From Amblyomma americanum (taxonomy: Eukaryota; Arthropoda; Arachnida; Ixodida; Ixodidae), in assembly GCF_052857255.1 (NCBI RefSeq), contig NC_135497.1, positions 187,579,127 to 187,643,126 of the forward strand: a DNA stretch of 64,000 nucleotides, in the 5' to 3' direction. Position numbers and translations under genes: made by a program. Positions 24,001 to 36,000 of this stretch are shown in pieces (within the stretch, counting starts at the first letter, position 1; the number at the start of each line of letters is the position of its first letter). Below the pieces are notes generated by a model. That model had not been told where the DNA came from, ran no database searches, and was given only the letters and a program-made list of their open reading frames with translations.

Positions 24001-27000
24001 GTCTTTTTTTTTTGTTCCAAGAAGAAAAACAATGCAAATAGAAGAAAATGTAACAACTGAATAAAACCCAGAGAAGTGCTTCGCCATGTGTCATTGCTAC
24101 GAGGAAAACACAGTGCATCTAGTTAGGCCTAAGAGCTTGAAAATCGCCAAATTATCTGAAAAACGGGCTAGTTATAGCCTATACCTCTATGTGTGGGTGA
24201 GAGTGTGCGAAATGAAAGTGAACTGCTACCATTTGAGCGGGCTATCCCATCGAAGAATGTAACGGCAACATGTACTTAATTCGAAGCGGGCAAGCTGGGC
24301 GCCACCATCTTGTAAACACATCCCGTAACGTGCCCATAGCGCACGCACGCAACGACACAATACATGCATACATATGCAAGTGGCCCAGAGGTACGGAACG
24401 TTCTGCGCATGCGTACTTGCAGCCCGCAACGCTCCTGCGTACATAAGCCCATTCCGTACGGCCAACTAAAGGTGTCTAATATCATAGCTGACGTTCTTCT
24501 CCGTGCACCAGGCATACCTTAACTTTTTCCTACCTCACTCCGAACAGATCCACTCCTAACCAACATAACATCCTCTGCCGCCCTCAGCTAGTGTACCCAC
24601 GCCCTTGTTACTCCCGAGCACCTAACCCCAGTTCCCCCCAATCTAACTCGGGTGGAGGAGGTTTCTCTGATGCGGCTCCAGGTCGGAGTGGTTCTTAACC
24701 CAGCCTCCAGCAGTTTGGTGCCAGTGGCATAGCCAGACTTTACCAACTCCTGACATGACAACTATTTATCACAGGTCACCAGTAGAATTCTGATGCATAT
24801 GGCGACCGCATTAGCTTCTGCCTCTTCATAATGACACAGGACTTGCCAGCTCCAATTGGTGATAATGCCAGGGATAAAGCACCCAATGCCGCTATAGACA
24901 CAGGGGCACCTTCCTGCACACCCACTGCCTGTTCGCATGCATCGTGGGCCATTAGCCCAGCCAGCTCACAAGAAGCGATGACTTTGGCAAGTGTTGGCCA
25001 ATCCAAAGTAAAGTTCCAACAAAATATACTCCAACTTGAGGTTGGGTCACCTATGCAAACAAGGATGCTAGGCCTGAACATTTCAAGAAGGCTACTAAAG
25101 GAACTGTGCCTTGCAGCCCACTGACAATGTTAAATGATGATGCCATCCTTCCCCTTCAGGGCTAAAATGCTGGTGCATTTATGAGTGTCCAGCTCTGCCA
25201 GAAGCCTGTTGCATGTTATACGCATTATATGCATTAGATTGCGGCATTTACAACCATGAGAGAAAACATAATAGTGTCAACTAATGCCTATTCGAATGTT
25301 AGAGCTGCAGAGACAGTCCTGCACCATTGCACCAGTTCTAGCTAACCACCTCAGCCACCAAGGGCAGCAAGTGAATAGCATCATAGCACTAGTCACAACC
25401 TGCTGTCAGAGTCACTAGCAAAATTTATCACTTGCAAAATTTATGTGGTGATTGCCTGCGCATTTTCATGCTTTCATCTGAGCTCACTGTGCTCATTGTG
25501 CCCTGCAATTTCCGTGCTCAAAGGAGGTACAAAAAAAGTGCTGATAGCAGAAGTGCGACAGGAGTGGTGGGGATGATGGTTGAGAGCGCTGCCAATGTGA
25601 GGCTGGGAAGCTGAAGAGCCAATTTCCAAGAGAATTTCCAAGACAGTTTCCAAGAGATCGGCAGACTGAAATATTGATTTTTTTTTATTTTTTTTACTGA
25701 AGACGGGCACGCAGAAGGAGGCAGGTGCTTCCGGCTCCCCCACCTTCCCAACTCTCTCCAACCTGCACATAGTGGAAAATGCGACTCTCTCCAACCTGCA
25801 CATAGTGGAAAATGCGAGCCAAGGCAGGGACGGTGACGGCTGCTGCTGCACTCACGTTATCAATGTGATCATGAAATGTCTCTCAATGTTTACGACTTCG
25901 AGCAACAGGGGTTTACTGTGAACATTTGTTAGGCCATTTAAGCAGATTTATTTGTAATTCTGGCTTCCCTTCAGCACAGTCCTTTTCAGTTTTCACATGA
26001 AAACTGGATGTAATGAAAATTTGCAAGCAACCAAAAATTGCAGACTTTTCTTGATTTCATTATATCCAGGTTTAACTGTATCTGAAATACAAATGGGGGC
26101 TAATAAGCAGTGTTGTCGGTAACGCGTTACAAGTAACGGTGTTACCGGTAACGCGTTACTTTTTTTGGTAACTTAGTAACGTACTTGTTACCATTTCGAA
26201 ACTAACGGGTAACATACTTACGTTAACAATTTTTGGTAACGTGAGGTGTCACGTTACTAGTTACTTTTTATTCTGGTTGTCCTCCCCTTCGACTCCTTTT
26301 TTAGAAAAAAAAAACACCTAAAGTGATGTCAAGCTGCTCTCGACGACCCTTGTTGCGGCTCGCATCTATGGCAGAAAACACCTGCGCTTGACGATGCACA
26401 CAACTAAAAAAAAAGCACGAACGTTTTTCCGTAAGCTTGTTCTCCAACCAAAAGGTCTCGTTCCAAGACGACACTCTCGCATTCTTTGTTGAAGTGAAGC
26501 GAGTCAAGTTTCCCTTCTGGGTAAACTCAGGAATGTCGCCGGTTTACTTCAAGATGGCCCTGAGAGAGCTGTCAAAAGAGTACAATGGCACAGCGCAGAA
26601 AAGGGGATTGCAGTCAACCAGCTGTAGCACTGCAGTAGAGGAAAAAGAAGGAAATGGGCCTTTGTTCCTGTGCGGGTAGTGACTGGTGAGCTACCTCTAC
26701 TAAACTTTCTAAAAATTTTTTGCTGAACAACACTGTCGCTCCAACTTTCTCCATTCACCCCCCCCGCCCCCCCTCCTGCTCCTCTATCCAGAACAAGGAA
26801 CAGCCAACTCCCGACAGCTCTGTAACAAAGGCCGGTCTTCGTCCTTTTCCTATCTAGACTCTGTTGCAGGCGGAGTGCGACCATCTGGAGTTTTCATTAT
26901 AAGCGTGTCGACTGGTTTCGAGACCTTTTGGTTGGAAAACAAGCCTGGCAGAGAAGACGAGTTACAGGTTTCCGCAAATGGTCGATTCTGGGAAAAATGG

Positions 27001-30000
27001 CACAGAATTTCTTGAGTAGCGCTGACACCAGGTGGGGAGGGTAGAGCCGCCACCGCTCAAAGCTTGATGAAAGCCGCGGAGTCCACCATGCGGCCCACAC
27101 GTTTTCTTAGAACTGGATTGCTGCAAGTGGATTGCTGTCACCTGTGCCTTGTCCGTGTTCCTCACGGAAGAATAACATTAGCCCCTTTCCTCGCATCTGG
27201 TTTCTAGCGGCGGAGAGCTGCAAACATTAAGGACAGTGCTTTCAGAAGGCCTTGACGCTTAATTCGACCTGTAGTCGGGTTCCCGAAATCAAGGGGGGGC
27301 TTGAGGGACAATAGGAAACGCGCTTTTCGAAATGGAAAATGCCAGGCACATGCGAGGAGGGAAACAGACCGTAGAGGTGTGGAAGAGTATAAAAATTAGA
27401 GGCGCCTTCGGGCTACGTCGTCTGCCCTTCTCAGCCTTCGTGTAACTTGGAAGGATGGCCGCAACAACTCTGCACCCTTCGCCGTGGCCTGCACTGAGTA
27501 AATTTTTTGTTCTAGAGAATAGCAAAGATGAAAACTTCACTTTCAAGTGCCTCCTTTGTTTGCCAAAACTGAAGCTGTTGAGCTGCGGAAAGTCCTCGAA
27601 CTCCAACTTGAAAAAACATGTGAAGGTAAGCTTGACTTTTGAATCCACCTTTTTAATTTTACTTGTTTCCGGTGTTGAGTGTCAGTACTGATGCATTTTT
27701 GGCGATATTGGCAGATTAGCAACACCCCTGCCCCTCTATTGGTATTTCAAACTTTCTGATGTCTGCTTATTATATTTTTTTTTAATAGAAACTGCACAGG
27801 CAAAGCCTCCCCGAGTTTGAGGTGCTGGCAAAAAAAGGAGACTGTGCGAAGAACATTTGAGTCCGGAACAAAATTCGCCCAAGCGGATGACTCAAGGGAA
27901 ACTGAACTTCATTCACTCAGTGACTCAAGAGCGGCTTGACGGGCTTGTTGAAGAGTTTGTCATCAGTGCAGCGCAGCCCTTTTCAGTCGTAGAGGAACCA
28001 TCATTTGTGAAGTTGCTCAAAGAAACAGCCCCAGAAAGAACAGTTCTTACACGTCCAATGCTCGTGACTCGTCTCTATGCGCGCCTCGAAATGATGAAAG
28101 GAAATTTACGCCCAAAATTTCAAACTATCCTTCATGTGGCTGTCACCGCGGACTGTTAGACTCACTTTCACAGGTGAATCTTTTAGCTCTTGATAATTGT
28201 TTAGAAACAAGTGCGTAGAATAAAGAGTTGTGCTGGTTGGTTGGTGTTCATCTCATCGTGTAAATAATACTCAGCGCGAAGGTTTAAATATAAATAGAAG
28301 AAGGAAGGCAGGTATCGTGTCCCTTTCTAACCCTTCGCACTCAGTATCACTTCCATGATGAAGAAATGTATATTTGGCGCATTAGTTGTCCCTCTGTGTT
28401 AGCCCAAACCAAGCCCACTTTCTAAATCATGTATTTTTGCGACCTTATATAGTGTAATGTTTCATTAAAATATGGTTTCCAGGTGTTACCTTGGAGTGAC
28501 AGCTCTATGGCTGGATCCGGAGACTTTAGACTGAAAGGTTGCCGCCTTAGCTTGTCGCCGAATGAAAGGGAGTGTAAACTATGAAAGCCTGGCCGCTACA
28601 CTTGAAGAGGTGTTCAGTGAATTCGAGCTTCACGGAAAGGTAACCAAGGTGATCACGGACAGTGGATCGAACTTCTTGAAAGCTTTTAGGTAAGTTAAAG
28701 CATTTTTCCCCCTGTGTGAATTACTGAGTTCTGGTACACATTGCTAAACATTGTCTTGCGCTGCACAGGCTCTACGGTCAAGATGAAGGAGACGATGAAG
28801 GCGAACAGAACTGCGAGCCCATACATTTATGTCCGCTCATCGACAGCGTGGAGGAAGGCAAACACCGGCTTCCACCGCATCATCGGTATTCAGCGCACAC
28901 CATGAACCTAATTGCAAGTGTTGACGCAGCGAGGGCGGATTCTGTTGACGCGGATTACGCTAGGATAAAACAGAGTGTGTTCAGCAAGTGCCAGAAACTC
29001 TGGAATAAGCAAGGACAGTCGGCGCAAGCAGCTCACTTGATTAAGACCCATTGTGGGATCTACTTGCCACACCCGGCTGTTACAAGATGGAATTCAAGAT
29101 TAAGGGCTGTGGACGCTATCAATTCCTTGCTAGAAAAAGGGCAGGACTTGGAATTCCCAGGCTGCAGAAACCTGACGAGCCCAAGTTCATAGCGGAATAC
29201 TGCAAGGCATGTAGCTCCCAGGTATAATTCCCGCGGCTTCTAATTCAACATCCGGTTTTTACACACTGCAGGTCATGAAGCCCGTGTGCTGTGCCTTGGA
29301 CGTCCTGCAAGGTAACAACTACAGCGGTTACCTACTTCCGACGCTCGATGTTGTCATCAAAAAGATCAAGCACGAGAAAATCTCTGGACGGCACTTCTGC
29401 GGGCCTCTAGCTCAGTGTGTCTTGGATGGCATCCGCAAGAGGTCAGTTTTTAACACACGTCATAGGCTTATTAAGAAAAAAATGGACTGCTTATATATTG
29501 CCACACTGCTCACATTCTGCGGGCGCCGCCATGCGGCCGAGCGGCACATCTTGGCTCGTGACAGAGCGAGGAAGACGACGCTTCCGCTCCGGTGCGTGCT
29601 GCTAGTCTGCTTGGCCGTGCGATTAGAAGCCCCTTTTCGAGTCGCACTACATCTGTTGGCGACAAAATCTAAAAGTTGAAGCCGGTGAGAAGAGTTGCGC
29701 GCTCATGTTGTGGACATCATGCAAACATGATTTGCATATTCAAATGTTGTATATGTTTGCATTTCCCCTTATTGCTCTTTTGTTTGTAACAAACGTATTT
29801 CGTGCGGTCGAGGATTATCACTTAATTTAACTTCATCTGCTGAAGGTAGTGTACGATATCGCAAGATACAGGGGGGGCCATTTACAAATGTTTATAGCTA
29901 TTCGACAACTTTCCAGTCACCTTGTTGATAAAAGCAACTTTGCTGAAGCGAGTTTTTGCTGACGCAGATTCAACACTGTTATGAATCAGAAGAATCTGCT

Positions 30001-33000
30001 GGTTGCGGCTACCTTGCTGCCGAGGTTCAATTTGTCCTGGATTGACAATGAAACGAAGCGAAATGCTGTCCTCGAGACCGTCAAAAGCGAGCTGCCAAGA
30101 TTTTCTCGGCGGCTTGCGGGCATCCAGACAGTGACCAGCCTCAGCTCCAGTACAACAGAGGATGACATCTTCGGGAACTCCTTGACATCGTCGTCAAGTG
30201 AAGATGAAGAACTGTCTCGGTACCTTTTGGTGCCGCGTAGCTTTGTGCTGAGTGGGCTGAAGGAAAACTTTCCACGCGTTCACCAGCTCTTCTTGAAAGT
30301 GATTACAGGAGTACCATCCAGTGCGTCCGTCGAGCGCCTATTTAGCGCAGATGCGGACGTATTCACCAAGAAGCGAGGCAAGCTGTCCGATGACAGCTTT
30401 GAAATGCAGCTGTTGTTATTGGAAAGTTGCCGCTGTTTATCGATATTGTTTTCAAAATACGTTTCTGGTTATTGAGTTCGTGAGCGAGCGAGGCTGACCT
30501 GGAACACCTTATCATAAACACTCGCATTTTTGCGATAATTATACAGGTTCAAGTGAAAAAAAAATGTATATGTGCGCAAATATATTTTTTCCGGAACTAT
30601 GCCATTGAAGCAAAATATTCACGCAAATTGCTACACAATTCGCGCGAATATTTTGTTAGCAGAAGTGCAACAGAATTACTGTAAATTTGTTCAGTTCAGC
30701 AATGTTTTCTTTTGTGAACTTAGAATTATGTGAAATATGAGCTTTATAAAACTGCCTTGAGTTCTTGAAGCGAAGACGCCTTGATTAAAATTTATGACCA
30801 TGGAGTAACGGCAAAGTAACGTGCGATACTTTTTTTCGGTAATGGTAACGCGTTACCTTTGATTTTAGGTAACGTAGGGCGGTAACGCGTTCTTTTTTTT
30901 TAGTGTAACGAGTAACATATTTAATTACTTTTTTTCGGTAACACCTACAGCACTGCTAATATGCAAAGTTTGATAACAAAGTGTTAAGACAAGAGCTCCA
31001 AAAGTTAACACTTAGGTAGTATTCTATGATTAAGTTTGACACACCACACACACAAGACACAGTAGCAGATCATCTGCTGCTTTACTTACAGTAAAGTTTG
31101 TGCGTGGAGTGACCACAATGCGGTAATGGTGTAGGCGTCCAATGTTGTTAGAGTTGGGTCCACAAGAAGACAGTGGCTCTTCACCTGGATATATTCCATG
31201 CCGAATTCCAGACCGCTGAGCCTTAGGGCTGCATCGGCATAAAGGGCCATCATTCATCTGCAACAAAAATGACATGGGTACTTTGAGTGCTCTGTGTGAA
31301 TTTAAGTAGAAGACTGAGTTCTCAAGTGCACATAGTAACTAGGTTCAACTTCTGAATTATCAGAGTTCAACTTTTTCTTGGTTCAAGTCTTCCAATTCTT
31401 TTTTTTCTATTTTTTGTAAGCACTCCTTACACACAATGGCCTTTTAAGGGGAATTTCAGTGACTTCTTGAGGCTCGCATTTTTTTTAACAAAACTTTTAC
31501 TGCAAACTCTCCTCTCCATCCATACTGTGCCCTCCAAATCATGCCATATGGCATTTTGTTCCGGTGAAAATGTGTTGAGTTGTGTTGGGTTTAGTGACGC
31601 ATAAGCATCTAAGGCTATCATGTGTAAAACACAAGGTACAGAAAATGTTTTGTGTAGGATTTTTTAAAGAAGTGTAAAAGAAAGGCGGAGTAAAGGGTCT
31701 CGAAAGTTATTTCGTACCACCTACTGAAGATAAAGGACAAAAATTTTAGAAATGGCTAATGGTAAAAGCTTTAAAGAAGGTCAGGTGACCACAGTGGACA
31801 TTTTTAGCTGGGCAAGGATCTTGAGGCTCCCAACCAATGAAATGACACCTCAGCCTTCTTCTCAGGAACGAGGAAGTTGCTGAGGTGTATCAAAAACAAG
31901 TGATAAGGGAGTAATTACTCATTGGCATCCACCTAAGCTCAGCCATACGGCTACAAAGGAAAGCTATATAGCTTTCTCAGAAACTTCGTAGTTAAAGAAA
32001 AATTCGTCCTGGTCCAAAAGACATTTGACCAAAAACAACTGAGGTGCTAGGTTAGCATTTACAGTTTATCAAGAAAACCAGCTTCTCTAAAAACATAAGG
32101 TATTTCGACAATTGCATTGTCATTTAAGAGCAGCAATGTATGAAAAGGGATGTGTTCATTATAAAATTGAGTAAAGTACTTTTTTCTTAGTTTCACGAGT
32201 TTTGAGCATGACAGTAAAATATGGTTTAGTGTGAGCTTGTCTACACATCTTCCATAAAGAGGTTTGTCTTGTTTCGTCAGTAAGAAATTATGTGTCAGAT
32301 GTATGTGTCCTACGCGGAGACGACACTGCTATACTGGTATAAAAACAGTAAAATTACTGCTAAAAAACATTCCTGGTGCGTGCAGGTTTTCCATTCCCCG
32401 ACAGGCTTTACAAAATGAAGCTTGTTGTTTATTTCATTATCCCAAGTTTCCTGCCACTTAGCTTTCAAATTACTATGTATTAATTTTATGCAGTCTCTAT
32501 GGGGCATGCTGACTTTCTTGATTTCACGACTGCGAGCTTCTGCAGCAAACAGGTGGGCCCTTTTATTTCCATTTATTTCAATATGGCTTGGCACCCAGCA
32601 GAATTTCATTATATGCCCGTGTTGTGACTTTTTCTATGTTGTGTATTATGCTTACCACTCATGGTTGCATTTCTGGAATGTAATGCCGTGAATCTGTATA
32701 GATTATGCTGTTTTCAATACTGTTATTTAATGTTCTGCTTTACAGCCACAGAGATAGCATAACATTCGGCAGTAAAAATGGATGCAGTTTGGCAGCCCAC
32801 TTTTTGCCGGTTTCCTTTTACTGCTGCGCTTCCGACATAATCTGCTGTGTTTGAACCGTCAGTGCAAAATTCGGTGTAGTTAACATATTTTTCTTGTAGT
32901 GCCAAGTGTTCGTGTAATATGTGTTTGTGTGGTGTTTTTTTCAAAAGTGTGTTAATGTGAAGTCACATAGAATGAAAAGGGTGTACCATGGGGGCAGTGG

Positions 33001-36000
33001 GTCATGCCTTGACGTGACATCAGGGAGTGTATCCAGTATTTCTAAGGTTTGACAACTATCCTCGAAGCAGAGATGGAGAGGTCTGATTGGCTGGGGTTTT
33101 GTAACTATGGGATAACAGAGGTGCTTCGGCAGTGAAAGGATTTTCAGGACATATTTGCATGTCACCATAGTTCTTCTGTCTATAACAGAGGGTTCATTGA
33201 TTTCGACATAGAGACTATTTATAGGGGATGTTCTGTATGCACCAGTTGAGAGACGTAAACCAAGGTTATGCACTGGGTCCAGTCGCTTTAGATATGATGA
33301 CCTCGCAGACCCATACACAATGTATCCATAGTCCAGGGTAGAGCGTACTACAGAACGGTAGATTTGTAAAGGCATGTTCTATCAGATCCCAAGGGTTTTT
33401 GTGACAGTACTTTGAGTATATTCAGGGACTAGGAAGCTTTCTTTCTGACAATGTTTATTTGTGGCAGGAATGTGAGTTTTTTGTCAAATGTTATGCCCAA
33501 AAATTTATGTTCCTGTTTTACTGGAAGTATGATTTCATTTAAGTGCAGGGTGTGATCAATCTGCAAACCTATTTTGAATGAGAAAAGAACAGCAACTGTT
33601 TTTTGTGGGGAGAACTTAAACCCATTTCTGTGTGTGCAAATTGCAAGTCTGTGTAATGTCAGTTGTATCCATGGCTCATAGGTTTGTAGGCTGGAGGATG
33701 TGCATGCTATTTGAAGATCATCGACATATAGAGAATACATAATGGACTTTGGAATTATTTTACTTAGGAATTCATTTTCACGATAAACAAGGTAGTACTT
33801 AAAATACACCCGTGCGGTACCCCGTTCTCCTGAACAAATTTTTTGGAAAGGGTGGAGCCCAGGCCTACATGAAACGAGCAGTCAGACAGAAAATCTTTAA
33901 AGCAGTTCAGCATCCTTCCATAGATACCTAGGTCTGCTAGGTGACGGAGGATCCAAACCTCCAGGTGGTATTATAAGCCTTCCTCCATAACAAAGAAAAC
34001 TGCTAGACAGTGTTGTTTATGTATGAATGCTTCTCTGACAGTATCTTCAAGGCGGGCGAGATGGTCAATTGTTGAACAAGATTTTTTAAATACACACTGC
34101 TGGATGTCAAGAAGTTCACGAGGTCCAAGAACAAACATCAGCCTTATGTTCACAATGCTTTCAAACGATTTAGCGAGAGCTGGTAAGGGCTATGGGCCTG
34201 TAACTGCTAGAGGAGGTTGGTGGTTTTCCAGGTTTTCAAGAGAGGTACAATAATGGCATTTTTCCACACTACGGGTAGTTTTCCCGACATCCATATTTTG
34301 TTAAAAAATCTCAAGCTGAGAAAAATGTGCCAGCATTTCATAATGTATTTGGTCAGGGCAGGGTGCAGTCTGTTTGCCGGCAGATATAACTCTGCTTATT
34401 TTATGAACTGTGATTAAACTATTATATGGTTCATCTGTGCTGCCGCTTGTAGGAAATCTTTGTTTCTCCAGTGTTTTTGTATCTTAAAAATTGTTCCGTG
34501 TAGTGTGAAGAGCTGGAAACACTTGAGTAATGTTCACCTAAGATGTCTACTCGTTTCTCTATACTTGTTCATGTACCAGGTGCTGCAAGAAAGAAAAGTG
34601 CGAAAGGGGAAAACCTGCCATTCAATTTAAGAACCTGCTCCCAACATTTTTTTGGATGCGATAGAACTGTTTATTGATGTACCTAGCTTCTGTACCTAGG
34701 CACTTGCCAATCACCTGCGATTTCACGCTATACTCGCGGACAACTATGTATGCCAGTGCAACAGCCCACATCAAGGGGAGAAAGGACCGTCTCCTTCCTT
34801 TTCCTGCTCAGCCCCTGCTGCACTGCAACTGCGACGTCATGAGAACCAGTCGAAGCCAGTCGAAACCAACATTCGGCTTTGGCTCCAAGCTAGTGAAACC
34901 AGAATGTGTCGGATCGGCATCGAAACATCGGTTCTCTAATCAATCTTTGGTCGAGTGTCGCTCTTTTCTCTCTAATTCTCCTCCTGACCACGCATATCTT
35001 TGCCAAAATGTTCACGTTATCAGTGCAGGTGCTGTCGGCTGTACGCGGGTAAGCATGGCTGCACCTCATCTGCAGAAAGGAGCTCGCGGATTTCCGAGCC
35101 CCCTGCTCCAGAATAGACATCTCTGTGGTGTAAATAACGTGATGTCAAACGTTCATGGCCTGGCTGGCAAAATCATCCAGTTTTGCCCCTGAACCGGTTT
35201 CGCATGTGTCAAGCGTTCCCCAACAGTCTTTATTCTCCCAATTAGATACGCCTCGGTATGCGCTACACCTAGTCGCATCTCCTGCACTACGCTTCCAAAA
35301 GTTGCACATTTCAATCAGAAAAACGCTCGGAAGGGGCGTCATATAAAAACATATATAAAATATATAATACATAAAAGCATACAATATATAAATTATATAA
35401 AAGAACAAAAAACAGAGCTCACAATGAGACATTTTCGAAAACCATAGTAGGTGTGGAATTTTCGCTTTCAAACCCCTGACTTCATGACAATTCAGGTGCG
35501 CTACCGTTTTTGCGTTCAGAAAGAGCACACGCGGTTGGCGTGGCTGAAGTGGCCATCTTCTATTAAATTGCAATTTTTATTATTTTTAACAATAAACCAC
35601 TACTAGCAAATTTGTCCAGAACAGTTGGTAGTCGCTTGTGCAATGACTAATTTCGCGTTCAAGGTCACCACGAATAGCAACAGGACGATCTCAGTGCTTT
35701 GCAAACCACACATCTCACCCTTTTACCCAAGTCTTATTTGTTTCGTGGTGAAATTATAAGCAGTGAAGGAGACATGAAACGAAGTATTTTAAGCAGTAAT
35801 TTAGTTACTGAACTGACTATCGCTCATAAATAAACTGAACAATTCGGCGACGCCGATAGCAACAAACATGCTCGGTGGTCATCGAAGAGGAACCTTCAAG
35901 ATAACAAGAGGAACCTTCAACTACAACAACCCAGAATGATGTCGAAATAGTTGCGCCTGGCTGCATTCCTTCTATATAACGCTGATCGCATCTCGCATAA

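Larger units (their letters stand above)
19330..24720 (+). pseudogene. I-like LINE, 5'-truncated and split by nested insertions
   Basis: Reverse-transcriptase pieces occur in order: FTMTELIAATEDVHPNTVTG and FNKVWTSSNMQSEWKHSMV before 19529, then VVPVPKPDK from about 22160, the DISKYYKNILHAAI and PQGSCF areas, GLIRRIAHRSG near 23040, and an RNase H-like part to about 23750. It has many stops and shifts. RT followed by RNase H fits I-superfamily non-LTR elements. It is interrupted at 19530-22151 and again at 23794-24477. The 3' limit is approximate. Confidence 0.8.
26108..30955 (+). mobile_element. hAT DNA transposon with decayed transposase, 4.8 kb
   Basis: It starts CAGTGTTGTCGGTAACG and ends with the inverse of CAGTGCTGTAGG. 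Flanking 8-mers are CTAATAAG (26100-26107) and CTAATATG (30956-30963), a 7/8 TSD. Both ends carry arrays of GGTAAC/GTTACC. The interior encodes a multi-exon BED-type hAT transposase. TATA-like sequence at about 27389 precedes the coding region. Confidence 0.94.

Noticed and set aside
34674..35192. 172-codon open frame
   Set aside because: No similarity recognised and no splice or promoter signal; probably chance.
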